The notes under the pieces were generated by a model. That model did no database searches. It saw nothing but the letters and a program-made list of their open reading frames with translations, and was not told where the DNA came from. Made by a program: the position numbers and the translations under genes. Below, piece after piece: positions 11,684 through 21,300 of a stretch of 64,000 nucleotides of DNA. Position 1 is the first letter of the stretch. Each line of letters begins with the position of its first letter. The stretch is from Dechloromonas sp. TW-R-39-2 (GTDB lineage: Bacteria > Pseudomonadota > Gammaproteobacteria > Burkholderiales > Rhodocyclaceae), in contig NZ_CP045202.1 in assembly GCF_016864195.1 (NCBI RefSeq), forward strand, positions 1,953,001-2,017,000, read 5' to 3'.

Positions 11684-12030
11684 AGCGCTTGAGTCTGATT
11701 GCTTGCAGTTTGCTGGTGGCTCAGAGTGCCTGGCCACATGCCCATGCCGGGAAAATCGATGACAGCATGCCGGATGCCCAGAAGATCCGTTTTTGCGAGC
11801 GGGTTCGCGATTTTGCGTTGCAGTCCTACTATGATCGTGAAAAAGGTCGTCCGGCCAAGGTGTTTGTCGAAGATGGCGGTGATGGTGCGCGCATCACCAA
11901 TTACGTCATCAAGCGGATCTACGAGGAGCCCCAGATTTCCAGCCCGAAAAAGGCCGAAACCTTTGGTCGGGCAACCTGCAATGAAATGATGGGTACCAAA
12001 TTCGAGGTGCCGCAGGGCGAGGCTAAATAA
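11680..12030 (+). CDS. Small exported protein of unknown function
   Basis: A 116-residue protein whose first 23 residues (MKRLSLIACSLLVAQSAWPHAHA) form a likely signal peptide. The mature part is charged, with one Cys pair (FCERVRD and ATCNEM) and no motif I recognise. Its ATG lies in the stop region of the cytochrome c gene (4-nt overlap), so the two are probably co-translated and the product may act in the periplasm with the cytochrome. It converges with the next gene and overlaps it by 8 nt at the 3' ends. Confidence 0.75.
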   Translation: MKRLSLIACSLLVAQSAWPHAHAGKIDDSMPDAQKIRFCERVRDFALQSYYDREKGRPAKVFVEDGGDGARITNYVIKRIYEEPQISSPKKAETFGRATCNEMMGTKFEVPQGEAK

Positions 12031-12574
12031 GCCAGGGAAGAAACATCCGGGTACGCTTCATGTAGTCAGCGTAGTCCGGACCGAAAAATTGCAGGCATTC
12101 CTGTTCGTCGGCCTTGGCGGTGAGGAACAGGAAAAACGAGGTCAGGCTGGCAATTGCACTGCCAGCCCAGCCCGGATCCTGAAAAAAAGCGCCCCAGGCC
12201 AGTGCCAGCAGCGAGGCGTACATCGGGTGACGGATGTAGGCAAAGATGCCGCAATCGACCAGCTTGGTCGTTTTTTCAAAATCGTAGAGTGCCGTGTCCT
12301 CGCGTTGTTCGCCGGCCTTGCCTTCTTCTTTCAGAACGGCGTAACCGTGGGCGACCAGGAGAATGCTGCCGAGCATCAGCAGCCAGGAAACTATCTGGTG
12401 GGGCGAGAATGGAGATTCTCCCCAAGGTTCATGATTGAGAACAAGTAGGGCCAGGATGCCTTCCCAGGCGAAGAAGCGGTAGAAGCCATGCCGGCCCGGT
12501 TTGACGATGGCCTTGCGCGACAGCCAGAGCAGAATGGCTGAACCGACCAGGAAAGTAAGCAGATCACGCATCAT
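12023..12574 (-). CDS. Isoprenylcysteine carboxyl methyltransferase-like (PEMT/ICMT family) membrane protein
   Basis: A 183-residue integral membrane protein with about five hydrophobic segments. The C-terminal half carries the ICMT/phospholipid-methyltransferase signature: CGIFAYIRHPMYASLLALAWG, then a later helix and YADYMKRTRMFLPW. The RHPMY motif binds S-adenosylmethionine in this superfamily. Bacterial members usually have unknown substrates, so prenylcysteine methylation should not be assumed. A second Met directly follows the first, leaving the start uncertain by one codon. It lies 1 bp from the apeB stop, so it is probably in the same minus-strand operon. Confidence 0.8.
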   Translation of the reverse strand: MMRDLLTFLVGSAILLWLSRKAIVKPGRHGFYRFFAWEGILALLVLNHEPWGESPFSPHQIVSWLLMLGSILLVAHGYAVLKEEGKAGEQREDTALYDFEKTTKLVDCGIFAYIRHPMYASLLALAWGAFFQDPGWAGSAIASLTSFFLFLTAKADEQECLQFFGPDYADYMKRTRMFLPWLI

Positions 12575-12575
12575 T

Positions 12576-13877
12576 TCAGTCCGCCAGTGCCGTCGTCATG
12601 GCGGCAATCATGTAGCCGTGATCAAGTACGCCGGCACTTTCGCGAATGCTGTGCATCGACCACATCGGGGCGCCGACATCGACGCTGGGGATGCCCAGCT
12701 GTGCCGCGAGAATCGGTCCGATCGTGCTGCCACAGCCAAGGTCCGTACGGTGTGCGTACTGCTGGCAGGGAACACCGGCTTTGGCACAAATTGCCATGAA
12801 GCGTGCGGCGGTATCGGCGTTGGTGCTGTAGCGCTGGTTGGCGTTGGTTTTGATGACTGGGCCGGCGTTGACCGTGGCACGGTGGCAGGGTTCGTAAGCG
12901 CCCGGAAAGTTCGGGTTCCAGGCGTGTGCCATATCGGCACTGATGAAAAAACTGCGTGCCAGCATGCGGCGCTGATCTTCGGCATCCAGTCCGGCGCAGC
13001 CCGCAATGCGATTGATGACATCGCCGGCAAAACTGCCGCTGGCGCCGCCGGCGCTTTCGCTGCCGACTTCCTCGTGATCGAAAAAGGCGCAGATGCAGCT
13101 TGCTGCCGGGTTTTTCGTGGCAAGCAGGGCGCTCAGCGCGGCGTGGCAGGAGGCCAGGTTGTCGAGCTGGCTGTCGGCCACGAATTCGCGGTCGACGCCC
13201 CAAAAAGCACCTTTTTGCGTGTCGTAAGCATTCAGCTCCCAAGTCAGCAAATCTTGCGGGGCGACACCGAGTACGTCGGCAATCGGCTGGCGGAAGCGAT
13301 CATCCGCCTTGTTCCCGTCGGTGACGCCAAGGATGAGGGGAAGTTCGGTCTGCTTGTTGAATTTGAGGCCGCTTTCGTTGACCTCGCGATTCATGTGAAT
13401 GGCGAGGTTGGGCAGGCGCAGCAGGGCTTCGTCAAATCGTACGAGATGGCTTGTAAAGCCCTCGGCCGTGCGGACATTGACGCGCCCGGCAAGCGACAGG
13501 TCACGATCGGCAAATGTGGCGAGAATCGGCCCGCCATAGACTTCGACCCCCAGCCGGATCATCCCGGCAGCGTCCTCCGCCGGCTTGGGCTTGATGCGCA
13601 GGCCGGGTGAATCGGTGTGGGCGCCGATCAGACGCAGGCCGGTTTCGGCTGCTGGCTGGTGGCCGACGATGAAGGCGATGATCGATGAGCCGCCACGAAT
13701 CACGAAGTAACGGCCGCCGGGGGTGAGTTGCCAGCGGTCGACCTCGTCCAGACGGCAAAAACCGGAAGCCAGCAGACGCTGCTCGCAGGTTTGCACGGCA
13801 TGCCAGGGACTGGGGCTGGCATCGATGAAAGCCAGAAGATCTTCGGCTTGGCTACGTGCGGCGGCGGGAATGTTCAT
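12576..13877 (-). CDS. apeB: M18-family aminopeptidase
   Basis: Cytoplasmic metallo-aminopeptidase, 433 residues, the family's normal length. It carries the dinuclear zinc-site motifs GAHTDSPGLRIKP (His-x-Asp) near residue 85, FFDHEEVGSESAGGA with the catalytic Glu pair in the middle, and SADMAHAWNPNF and GCGSTIGPI towards the end. It trims acidic or hydrophobic N-terminal residues from peptides. Its start overlaps the hydrolase stop by 4 nt. Confidence 0.94.
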   Translation of the reverse strand: MNIPAAARSQAEDLLAFIDASPSPWHAVQTCEQRLLASGFCRLDEVDRWQLTPGGRYFVIRGGSSIIAFIVGHQPAAETGLRLIGAHTDSPGLRIKPKPAEDAAGMIRLGVEVYGGPILATFADRDLSLAGRVNVRTAEGFTSHLVRFDEALLRLPNLAIHMNREVNESGLKFNKQTELPLILGVTDGNKADDRFRQPIADVLGVAPQDLLTWELNAYDTQKGAFWGVDREFVADSQLDNLASCHAALSALLATKNPAASCICAFFDHEEVGSESAGGASGSFAGDVINRIAGCAGLDAEDQRRMLARSFFISADMAHAWNPNFPGAYEPCHRATVNAGPVIKTNANQRYSTNADTAARFMAICAKAGVPCQQYAHRTDLGCGSTIGPILAAQLGIPSVDVGAPMWSMHSIRESAGVLDHGYMIAAMTTALAD

Positions 13878-14764
13878 TGGGTCTTATTTCCTTCGGAACA
13901 GCAGTCAATCAGAAGGGTAGCGACTTGCCGGTCGTAGAGCATCGCCAGATGACCGACCGGGGGCAGTTCGATGTCGCGTGCGCCGGCCAGGCGCTGATTA
14001 TCCTGCGGCATGATGTAATTGTCGTAGGCATTGCGCAGGCTGATCGTCGGCCCATTGAGCGGCTCGCCGGCCATGTCGCTCAACCACAGCGAACCGGGTT
14101 CCATTTCACGTGCATTGCGGCCGAAACCGAGGCGAGCGAGTTCAGTTCCATGGTGCGGGGTGGCGAGCGTCAGCAGGCGGCTGACCCGGTCGCGGCCATG
14201 CCGGGCGAGGTAGGAACGACAAATCAGGCCACCCATGCTGTGTGCCAGCAGTTGAACCTGCGAGCTGCCGGTGGCCTTGCAGAGCGCTTCGATACGGGCA
14301 TTGAGCAGAGGTTCCAGCTTGCCCAGCGAAGCATAGGGGGGCGTCAGGCTCAGACTGGCAACGCTGTGGCCGGCTGCTTCAAGCCGTCTACGCAGTAGCC
14401 ACCAGACACCCCGGCTGCATCCGTAGCCGTGTACCAGCAGGATTGGTTCTTGGCCGGTGCGCGGTCGGTCGGCCGGCATCCACAAGCGCTCAAACGGTAA
14501 AACAAGGATGAAAGTGAACAAGAAGGCGGCATATTCTTCCAGCATCAAGCGAGCGGTCCGTCCTGCACCAAGCCGCGGGGCTGGTGAGGCAAAGGCCATG
14601 CCAAACATCCAGGTAATGGCAACAATGCCGGCCCGCATGCCGAGTATCCCGCCGACCGCTCCGGCCGCGGCATAAGCCCAGTCCGCCTGAAGACCGAGCC
14701 GTGCAATGGCCAGGTAGAGCGCGGTTTCGAGCCCAATCCAGATCAATAGCGACAGCGGGACCAT
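13874..14764 (-). CDS. Membrane-anchored alpha/beta hydrolase (lipase/esterase type)
   Basis: A 296-residue protein. The first 95 residues contain three hydrophobic segments (MVPLSLLIWIGLETALYL..., AAAGAVGGILGM..., AAFLFTFILVLPF). An alpha/beta hydrolase follows, with ILLVHGYGCSRGVWW as oxyanion-hole region, the nucleophile elbow AHSMGG, and a PVGH motif near the C-terminus for the catalytic His. The VHGYGC and AHSMGGLICR motifs resemble triacylglycerol lipase-like (PGAP1-type) hydrolases. The substrate is unknown. It lies between dnaQ and apeB on the minus strand; four bases separate it from dnaQ. Confidence 0.85.
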   Translation of the reverse strand: MVPLSLLIWIGLETALYLAIARLGLQADWAYAAAGAVGGILGMRAGIVAITWMFGMAFASPAPRLGAGRTARLMLEEYAAFLFTFILVLPFERLWMPADRPRTGQEPILLVHGYGCSRGVWWLLRRRLEAAGHSVASLSLTPPYASLGKLEPLLNARIEALCKATGSSQVQLLAHSMGGLICRSYLARHGRDRVSRLLTLATPHHGTELARLGFGRNAREMEPGSLWLSDMAGEPLNGPTISLRNAYDNYIMPQDNQRLAGARDIELPPVGHLAMLYDRQVATLLIDCCSEGNKTQ

Positions 14765-14767
14765 GGC

Positions 14768-15481
14768 TCAGGCTGCCGTTTCAGGTTTCGGCAGCCAGAT
14801 GCAGGCGCCTTTGGATTCCTTGTCGATCGCAGCAAGAACCCGCTGGTGGTCGACCAGCTCTTCATCGCTGGCCCGGCGTACAACGAGCGGTTTACGCTCG
14901 ATTTTCAGGCCGCCTTTGCCGAGTTGGGGGCGGGGGGCTGAATCCGGTTCGATCATCAGCGAGTTCTGGCCACGCGTCATGGCCAGGAAAACGTCAGCCA
15001 GCAATTCGGTATCCAGCAGGGCGCCGTGCAGGGTGCGTGTCGAATTGTCGATTTCGTAGCGTTCGCACAGCGCATCGAGGCTGTTCCGCTTGCCCGGATG
15101 CAGATCCTTGGCCATGCGCAGCGTATCGACCACGCCGTTGCAAACGGTTTCAACCGGCACCCGATCAAGGCGACGCAGTTCGGCATTGAGGAAGCCGATG
15201 TCGAAAGGGGCGTTGTGGATGACCAATTCGCCGCCGTTGATGAACTCAAGGAATTCATCAACGATATCGGCAAATTTTGGCTTGTCGGCGAGGAATTCGA
15301 GCGAAATGCCGTGTACTGCCTGGGCGCCTTCGTCGATCTCGCGTTCCGGATTGACGTATTTATGCAGATGGCGGCCGGTCAGACGGCGGTTTTCCATCTC
15401 GATACAGGCGATTTCGATAATGCGGTGGCCTGAACGAGGGTCGAGGCCGGTGGTTTCGGTGTCGAGAACAATCTGTCTCAT
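14768..15481 (-). CDS. dnaQ: DNA polymerase III epsilon subunit (3'-5' proofreading exonuclease)
   Basis: Proofreading subunit of the replicative polymerase, 237 residues. The exonuclease motifs are Exo[21 protein letters not shown] (catalytic Asp and Glu), Exo[16 protein letters not shown] and Exo[20 protein letters not shown]. The C-terminal tail that binds the alpha subunit is present (PKPETAA end). Its start overlaps the rnhA stop by 4 nt. The rnhA-dnaQ pair next to gloB and a methyltransferase is the E. coli gloB-yafS-rnhA-dnaQ order, except that here rnhA and dnaQ are in the same direction. Confidence 0.96.
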   Translation of the reverse strand: MRQIVLDTETTGLDPRSGHRIIEIACIEMENRRLTGRHLHKYVNPEREIDEGAQAVHGISLEFLADKPKFADIVDEFLEFINGGELVIHNAPFDIGFLNAELRRLDRVPVETVCNGVVDTLRMAKDLHPGKRNSLDALCERYEIDNSTRTLHGALLDTELLADVFLAMTRGQNSLMIEPDSAPRPQLGKGGLKIERKPLVVRRASDEELVDHQRVLAAIDKESKGACIWLPKPETAA

Positions 15482-15936
15482 GCCGCTTCCTTGTTTTTCA
15501 GTTCTTCGATGCCGCGGTTGGCGAGTGCATCGGCGCGTTCATTCTCCGGGTGGCCGGCATGGCCCTTGACCCAGATCCATTCGAGTTTGTGCAGCTTGGT
15601 CTTTGCATCGAGCAATTGCCATAGGTCGGCATTCTTGACGGGCTTCTTGTCCGCCGTTTTCCAGCCGTTTCGCTTCCAGCCATGTATCCACTCGCTGATC
15701 CCTTTCAGGACATATTGCGAGTCGGTGTGAATCTTGCCGGCAACCGGGCGCTTGAGCGCTTCAATGGCGCGAATGGCGGCCATCAGTTCCATCCGGTTGT
15801 TGGTGGTTTCCTTTTCTCCGCCCCACATTTCCTTCTCGTGCTGCCCGACGCGCAGGATAGCCCCCCAGCCGCCGGGGCCGGGGTTGCCCTTGCAGGCGCC
15901 GTCGGTAAATATTTCGATCATTTCTTCAGTGGCCAT
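15478..15936 (-). CDS. rnhA: Ribonuclease HI
   Basis: Degrades the RNA strand of RNA-DNA hybrids, removing primers and R-loops. Starting at the ATG at 15936 gives 152 residues, close to E. coli RNase HI (155); a good AAGGAAGG ribosome-binding site precedes it. The catalytic carboxylates are visible in [16 protein letters not shown], the Glu in [21 protein letters not shown] and [10 protein letters not shown]. It overlaps the methyltransferase stop by 11 nt and the dnaQ start by 4 nt. Confidence 0.96.
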   Translation of the reverse strand: MATEEMIEIFTDGACKGNPGPGGWGAILRVGQHEKEMWGGEKETTNNRMELMAAIRAIEALKRPVAGKIHTDSQYVLKGISEWIHGWKRNGWKTADKKPVKNADLWQLLDAKTKLHKLEWIWVKGHAGHPENERADALANRGIEELKNKEAA

Positions 15937-16642
15937 GGCCTTCCTTGTGTGCAACCGGGCGCAGCGCCTTGGCGCCGACCCGTGATTTTCGCCAGGCCGG
16001 GGTGATCAGCCGCATGGCATGTGTCCGTTTGATGGCGCGCAATAAATAGACGCCACCGGAAAAACGCCACCAGCGTTGCCCGGCTGTTTCTATGAAATGG
16101 CTGCGTTGCAGCCATTTGTGTTGAGAAAAAGGCGGGGCGTAGCAACCCAGCGTGATGCGGTCGACCTCGAAATCGAGCAGTTTCAGCCAGTCCTTCAGGC
16201 GCTGGATCGACAGGTAGCTGCCATTCCAGGGGTATTCGCCGGAGCGGTTCAGCCGATTGTTCAAGCCCCATAGCGAGAGCGGGTTGAAGCCGGTGATGAT
16301 GATCTGCCCCTCGGGAATCAGCATGCGCTCGATTTCGCGCAGGATGCCGTGCGGGTCATCGTGGAACTCCAGTACATGGGGCAGGATGGCGAGATCTATG
16401 CTGTGCGATGCAAAGGGCAGGGCGTCGAATTCGCAAAAAGTATCGACGGCACCTGCGGGGCCCGCTTTCTGGCGCAGAGGTATGCGGTTGGCGCGCAGAA
16501 AGTCGAATTGCGGCAGGCCGAGCTGCAAGGCGTTGAAGCCGAAGACATCGGCGACAGTCGCATCGAGCGTCGTTTGCTCCCAATTGAGCACATAGTTTCC
16601 CTGGGCGCTGCCCAGCCATCTTTCAAATCCGGGAATTGACAT
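15926..16642 (-). CDS. Class I SAM-dependent methyltransferase, YafS type
   Basis: A 238-residue methyltransferase-fold protein when started at [10 protein letters not shown] (16642), which leaves a 28-bp gap to the divergent gloB; a longer frame from 16708 would overlap gloB and is less likely. The post-I and post-II region is seen in [23 protein letters not shown] and the fourth strand in [15 protein letters not shown]. Its position between gloB and rnhA is the conserved place of E. coli yafS, a protein of unknown substrate. The N-terminal SAM-binding glycine motif is weak, as in YafS. Confidence 0.82.
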   Translation of the reverse strand: MSIPGFERWLGSAQGNYVLNWEQTTLDATVADVFGFNALQLGLPQFDFLRANRIPLRQKAGPAGAVDTFCEFDALPFASHSIDLAILPHVLEFHDDPHGILREIERMLIPEGQIIITGFNPLSLWGLNNRLNRSGEYPWNGSYLSIQRLKDWLKLLDFEVDRITLGCYAPPFSQHKWLQRSHFIETAGQRWWRFSGGVYLLRAIKRTHAMRLITPAWRKSRVGAKALRPVAHKEGHGH

Positions 16643-16670
16643 CCGGCGCCCCTGGCTCGATAGTTCCGGC

Positions 16671-17429
16671 ATGTTTACGATATCGCTCATTCCTGCATTC
16701 AAGGACAATTACATCTGGTTGCTGACCCTTGGCCAGCGTGCTGCGGTCGTTGATCCTGGCGATCCGGCCCCGGTGATTGCCCGCCTGGAGTCTGCAGGGC
16801 TGGTGCTGGAAAGCATCCTGATCACTCACCATCACGCCGATCATCAGGGCGGTATTGCCGCCTTGGCCGAACGCTGGCAGCCCACGGTATTCGCACCCGG
16901 CAGCGAGTCTATCACAGGCTGCACAAGCCCCTTGAGTGGCGGCGAGACGATCTCGGTGCTGGGTCAGGCGGTCAGCGTCATGGCCGTTCCCGGCCATACG
17001 CTCGGACACCTTGCCTACTACGCACCCGGCGTCTTGTTTTGTGGCGATACGCTGTTCGGTGCAGGTTGTGGACGGCTGTTCGAAGGGACGCCGGCGCAAA
17101 TGGCAGACTCGCTGGACAAGATCGCCGGCTTGCCGGATGAAACGCAAATTTACTGTGCCCATGAATATACCGAAGCCAATCTGCGCTTTGCACAGGCGGT
17201 CGAGCCGGAGAATCTTCAAATTCGGGCGCGTGTGCAACGCGTTGCCGAGATGAGGTCGGCCGGCAAGTCGAGCGTTCCTTCATCGTTGGCCGAAGAGAAA
17301 GCGACCAATCCGTTTTTGCGTTGTGTTGAGCTGCCGGTCATTGAAGCGGCATTGTCTCGGGATGCTGCGGTCGACCGCTCAAAAACAGCTGTTTTCGCAG
17401 CCATTCGCGGCTGGCGGAACGTTTTCTAG
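16671..17429 (+). CDS. gloB: Hydroxyacylglutathione hydrolase (glyoxalase II)
   Basis: Second enzyme of the glyoxalase pathway, hydrolysing S-lactoylglutathione to D-lactate and glutathione; cytoplasmic. The 252 residues begin MFTISLIPAFKDNYIWLL, the GloB N-terminus. The dinuclear metal site THHHADHQGG is intact, followed by VPGHTLGHLAYY, the ligand Asp in LFCGDTLFGAGCGRLFEG and YCAHEYTEANLRFA. It converges on a CheY-like gene 9 bp away. Confidence 0.96.
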   Translation: MFTISLIPAFKDNYIWLLTLGQRAAVVDPGDPAPVIARLESAGLVLESILITHHHADHQGGIAALAERWQPTVFAPGSESITGCTSPLSGGETISVLGQAVSVMAVPGHTLGHLAYYAPGVLFCGDTLFGAGCGRLFEGTPAQMADSLDKIAGLPDETQIYCAHEYTEANLRFAQAVEPENLQIRARVQRVAEMRSAGKSSVPSSLAEEKATNPFLRCVELPVIEAALSRDAAVDRSKTAVFAAIRGWRNVF

Positions 17430-17438
17430 AGCGCTGTC

Positions 17439-17822
17439 TTATTTGCGGCGGCGGGCGGCAACTTTTTCAAGGGTGTCGAGTACACGTGCCGCATTGAATG
17501 GCTTGATGATGAAACCGCTGGCGCCATTCTGAATCGCCTCCTGAACCGTTTCTGGGTCAGCATTGCTGGTCACCATGACGATTTCCGTTTCCGGGCGAGC
17601 CGCCTTGATTTCGCACAATGCTTCAAGGCCGTCCTTTTCCGGCATCACGACATCCAGGCAAATGATGTCCGGTTTCATTCTTTCGGCCATTTCGACGGCA
17701 ATGCTGCCATTGCGCGCTTCTCCGATCACGTCGTATTCCTCGCCGCGCAAGATGCTGCGCAGGATGCTGCGCATCATGTCGTTATCATCGACGATCATTA
17801 TGGAGGTGCGTTTTTTAGCCAT
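17439..17822 (-). CDS. Single-domain CheY-like response regulator
   Basis: A 127-residue stand-alone receiver domain with acidic pair DD at 12-13, phospho-acceptor D57 (CLDVVMP), conserved T85 (MVTSN) and K107 (IIKPF). There is no output domain, so it acts by protein contact, as CheY does, or as a phosphorelay intermediate. The cognate kinase is not in the window. It resembles PatA/CheY-type receivers (IMIVDDNDMMRSILRSIL) more than the flagellar CheY family. Confidence 0.88.
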   Translation of the reverse strand: MAKKRTSIMIVDDNDMMRSILRSILRGEEYDVIGEARNGSIAVEMAERMKPDIICLDVVMPEKDGLEALCEIKAARPETEIVMVTSNADPETVQEAIQNGASGFIIKPFNAARVLDTLEKVAARRRK

Positions 17823-17863
17823 GGAATTGCTCGGGTATCGTTAGACGATGTGTGAATCCGGTG

Positions 17864-18262
17864 TCAGCGACAGTATTCATTGAAAAAGAGCAGGCCTGCA
17901 GTTGAAATGGCAATGGCAACGGCCAGCCAGAAAAAGGCGGCCCGAAACGACTGGCTGGCCTGGTAGTGACCGCCCCGTTGCTTGAAATGAAAGTAGCGCT
18001 GAACTTCGCCAAAGGTAATGGCGCAAGAAAAAACAAAGAAGATCATGCCGCAAAACAGGAAAATGATCGGCCCGTTTGATAATTGCCGGCAAGCCGATGC
18101 GGTATGGCGCAGATACATCAGCACCGAGTCTGTCTTCAAGGCAAACTGAAGAATCGTGTAGGTGATGATCCCGAAACCGACGAGAAGCGTGATGACCAGC
18201 CAGGTTTCCTTGCGTTTGAGTTGGGCTAACGCTTCTTTCAGGTCGTGAATAATCCACTTCAT
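17864..18262 (-). CDS. Small inner-membrane protein, function unknown
   Basis: A 132-residue protein with three hydrophobic segments (about residues 21-42, 66-86 and 110-126) separated by charged loops. No catalytic motif is recognised. The N-terminus MKWIIHDLKEALAQLKRKETW is an amphipathic, charged stretch. It lies 41 bp upstream of the CheY-like gene on the same strand and may share its transcript. It is divergent from the DUF748 gene, 74 bp apart. Confidence 0.68.
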   Translation of the reverse strand: MKWIIHDLKEALAQLKRKETWLVITLLVGFGIITYTILQFALKTDSVLMYLRHTASACRQLSNGPIIFLFCGMIFFVFSCAITFGEVQRYFHFKQRGGHYQASQSFRAAFFWLAVAIAISTAGLLFFNEYCR

Positions 18263-18336
18263 GTATTTCTGCCGCGTTTCATGGTGATGTCTGTGCTAAA
18301 TTCGCCGGAAATGACGAATTTCGACGGTAGATTATC

Positions 18337-21300
18337 ATGACAGCACAAACTCCACGCGGCTCGGTCAATGCCGCCATGCTCGGCGCAGCAATCAAATCAC
18401 CGCGTAGTCGGAAAATTGCCCGTTGGCTGGGCGTATTTTTGCTGGTTTTTGGTCTTTTTGGCTATTTTGCCGCGCCGCCACTGCTCAAATCCGTCTTGCT
18501 CAGCCAGCTCTCGAAAGAACTGCACCGGGATGTCAGCATCGAGCGGATCGACATCAATCCTTATGCCTTGTCGGCCAAAGTCAGCGGTTTGTCGATCAAG
18601 GCTGGGGACGGCAAGGAGGTTGCCGGTTTTGATGAGTTGTTCATCAATTTGTCGAGCGCATCGATTTTCAAGATGGCGGCGGTGGTCGATGAAATTCGGC
18701 TGCAGGGCTTGCGTCTGGCCGTGGCGCGGGTTGCCGATGGACGCTACGATATTTCCGACCTGCTCGATGAGTGGATGAAGCCCAAGGATGAGCCGGAGAC
18801 CGGGACGCCGCGTTTTTCGCTGAACAATATCCAGTTGCTGAATGGCAAAATTGTGTTCGACGATCAGCCCAAGGGCAAGACTCACACGGTCAGCGACATC
18901 AACCTGGCACTGCCTTTTGTGTCCAGCTTGCCGTATCAGGCTGAAGTGCTGGTCGAGCCGAGTTTTTCAGCCAGGATCAACGAGTCGCAACTGGCCTTGA
19001 AGGGGCGCAGCAAGCCGTTTACCGGTTCGCACGAAAGTGAGCTGGATCTCGATCTGGATCGTTTTGATCTGGCCGGCGTGCAAGCTTATTTGCCGGATAG
19101 CATTCCCGTCAGTTTGGCTGCTGGTACGGTCGACTCTGAATTAAAGGTCGTTTTCAAGGAACTGGCTGACCAGGTTTTTTCCCTTTCCGTGGTCGGCAGT
19201 GCACATGTCTCGGGTCTGGTCGTCAGTGAGCGCGACGGGCAGCACCTGGTCGGCTGGAAAAAACTCGATGTCGATCTGGAAAATGCCGATCTGATCAACC
19301 AGAAAGTGGCGGTCAGGCATGTCGCCCTGGATGGACTCGACCTTGCCCTGTCGGTCAATCGGCAAGGTGAGTTCAATGTGCTGCGCCTGCTTGAGAAAAT
19401 GGCCAAGTCTGGGGCTTCTTCGGCCGATGCCAAGCCAGCAAGCGCAGGCAAGCCGCTCGAATGGTCGCTGGCCGGTTTTGAGCTGAATCACGGGCTGGTG
19501 CGCTGGAAAGACGAATCGACGCAGGTGCCGGTCATGGGGGAGCTGCGTGACTTGCATGCCCGGCTTGGCAAGGTGGATAGCAAGCTGAGCGATCCGATCG
19601 AACTCAGCGAAGTGGCTTATCAGATCGATCTGGGCGAGCGTTTCCGGGTCGCCAAAATGGCTGCTCAAGGCATACGTGTCGATTTGCCGGGACATCGCAT
19701 CGATATCGCCGAGGTGATCAACACCCAGACGCGAGCCCGCATGTCGCGCAACAAGGCTGGCAAGATCGAGTGGGTCAGTTCGCCCGTCCTCAAAACCATT
19801 CGGGCAACCGATGCCAAGGTTCAGGATGAACGTCCGTGGGTCGGTAATGTGGCCAAGTTGAAAATCGAGGATCTGGCTTTCCGTTTCGAGGATCAGTCGA
19901 CTCGCCCGGCGGCGGTGCATGAGCTTGAGGGCTTTACGCTGAATGCCGAAAACATCGGTAACGAACCGGGTAAAAAAGGCGCCTTGTCGCTCAAAAGCAA
20001 GGTGAACAAGAAGGGCAGCCTGAATGTCGATGGCGCCGTTCAACTGATGCCGCTCAATGTTGCCCTCAAGATCGAAACACTGGCCATTCCGCTGATGTCC
20101 TTGCAGCCTTATTTTGCCGAGCAGCTGAATATCGCCCTGACACGCGGCCAGCTTTCCAACAAGGGTGAAGCGACTGCGCTGATCGACAAGGATGGATTCA
20201 AGGCAGCCTATAAGGGATCGCTGACGCTGGGCGACTTTCTCGCGGTCGACAAGGCAAACAGTGCCGATTTCCTGAAATGGAAATCCCTCTATCTGGGGGC
20301 GATTGATTTCCGTCTCGATCCGATGGCGATCAACATCGGCGAAATTGCGCTGAGCGATTTTTACTCACGATTGATCCTCAACTCGGCCGGTCGCCTGAAT
20401 GTGCAGGATATCGTTCGCAAGCCGGATGCCGAGGCTGTTTCGGTGACCGACACGAAAGCCACACCAGCTGCTGCACCCGCCGAACCGGCCAAGGCACCGC
20501 TGCCGCTCAAAATTGCCAAGATCACCCTGCAAAATGGTACGGTCAATTTTTCCGATTTCTTCGTCAAGCCGAATTACACCGTCAATCTGACCAAGTTGGG
20601 CGGACGTGTTACCGGTCTGTCGTCATCGGCTGACAGCGTTGCCGATATGGATTTGCGTGGCAGTTATGCCAACCTGGCACCGATTCAGATTGCCGGCAAA
20701 CTGAATCCCCTGGCCGCCAAGTCTTTCCTCGACATCAAAGCCGATGTCAACGGCGTCGATCTGGTCGGCTTTTCGCCTTATGCCGGGAAATATGCCGGCT
20801 ACAACATCGAGAAGGGCAAGCTCTCGCTGAATCTGGCGTACAAGCTGGAAAACAATCAGTTGACGGCCGACAACAAACTGTTCATCGACCAATTCACCTT
20901 CGGTGAAAAGGTCGAAAGTCCCGATGCCACGAAATTGCCGGTCAATCTGGCGATTTCACTGCTCAAGAACAACCGTGGTGAAATCGACCTCAACCTGCCG
21001 ATTTCGGGTTCGCTCGACGATCCTCAGTTCTCGGTCGGTGGCCTGATTCTCAAGGTGATCGGCAATCTCTTCATTAAGGCCGTGACTTCGCCGTTTGCTT
21101 TGCTTGGTTCGATGTTCGGCAATGGCGAAGAACTGTCGAATGTCGAATTTGCACCGGGTCGTTCGAATATCAGCGAAGCCGCCGGCAAAAAACTTGAAAC
21201 GCTGGCCAAGGCGCTCAACTCACGCGATGCCTTGAAGCTCGAAATTACCGGTCGGGCCGATCCGGAAGGCGACAAGGAAGGGGTCAAACGCGTAGCTATC

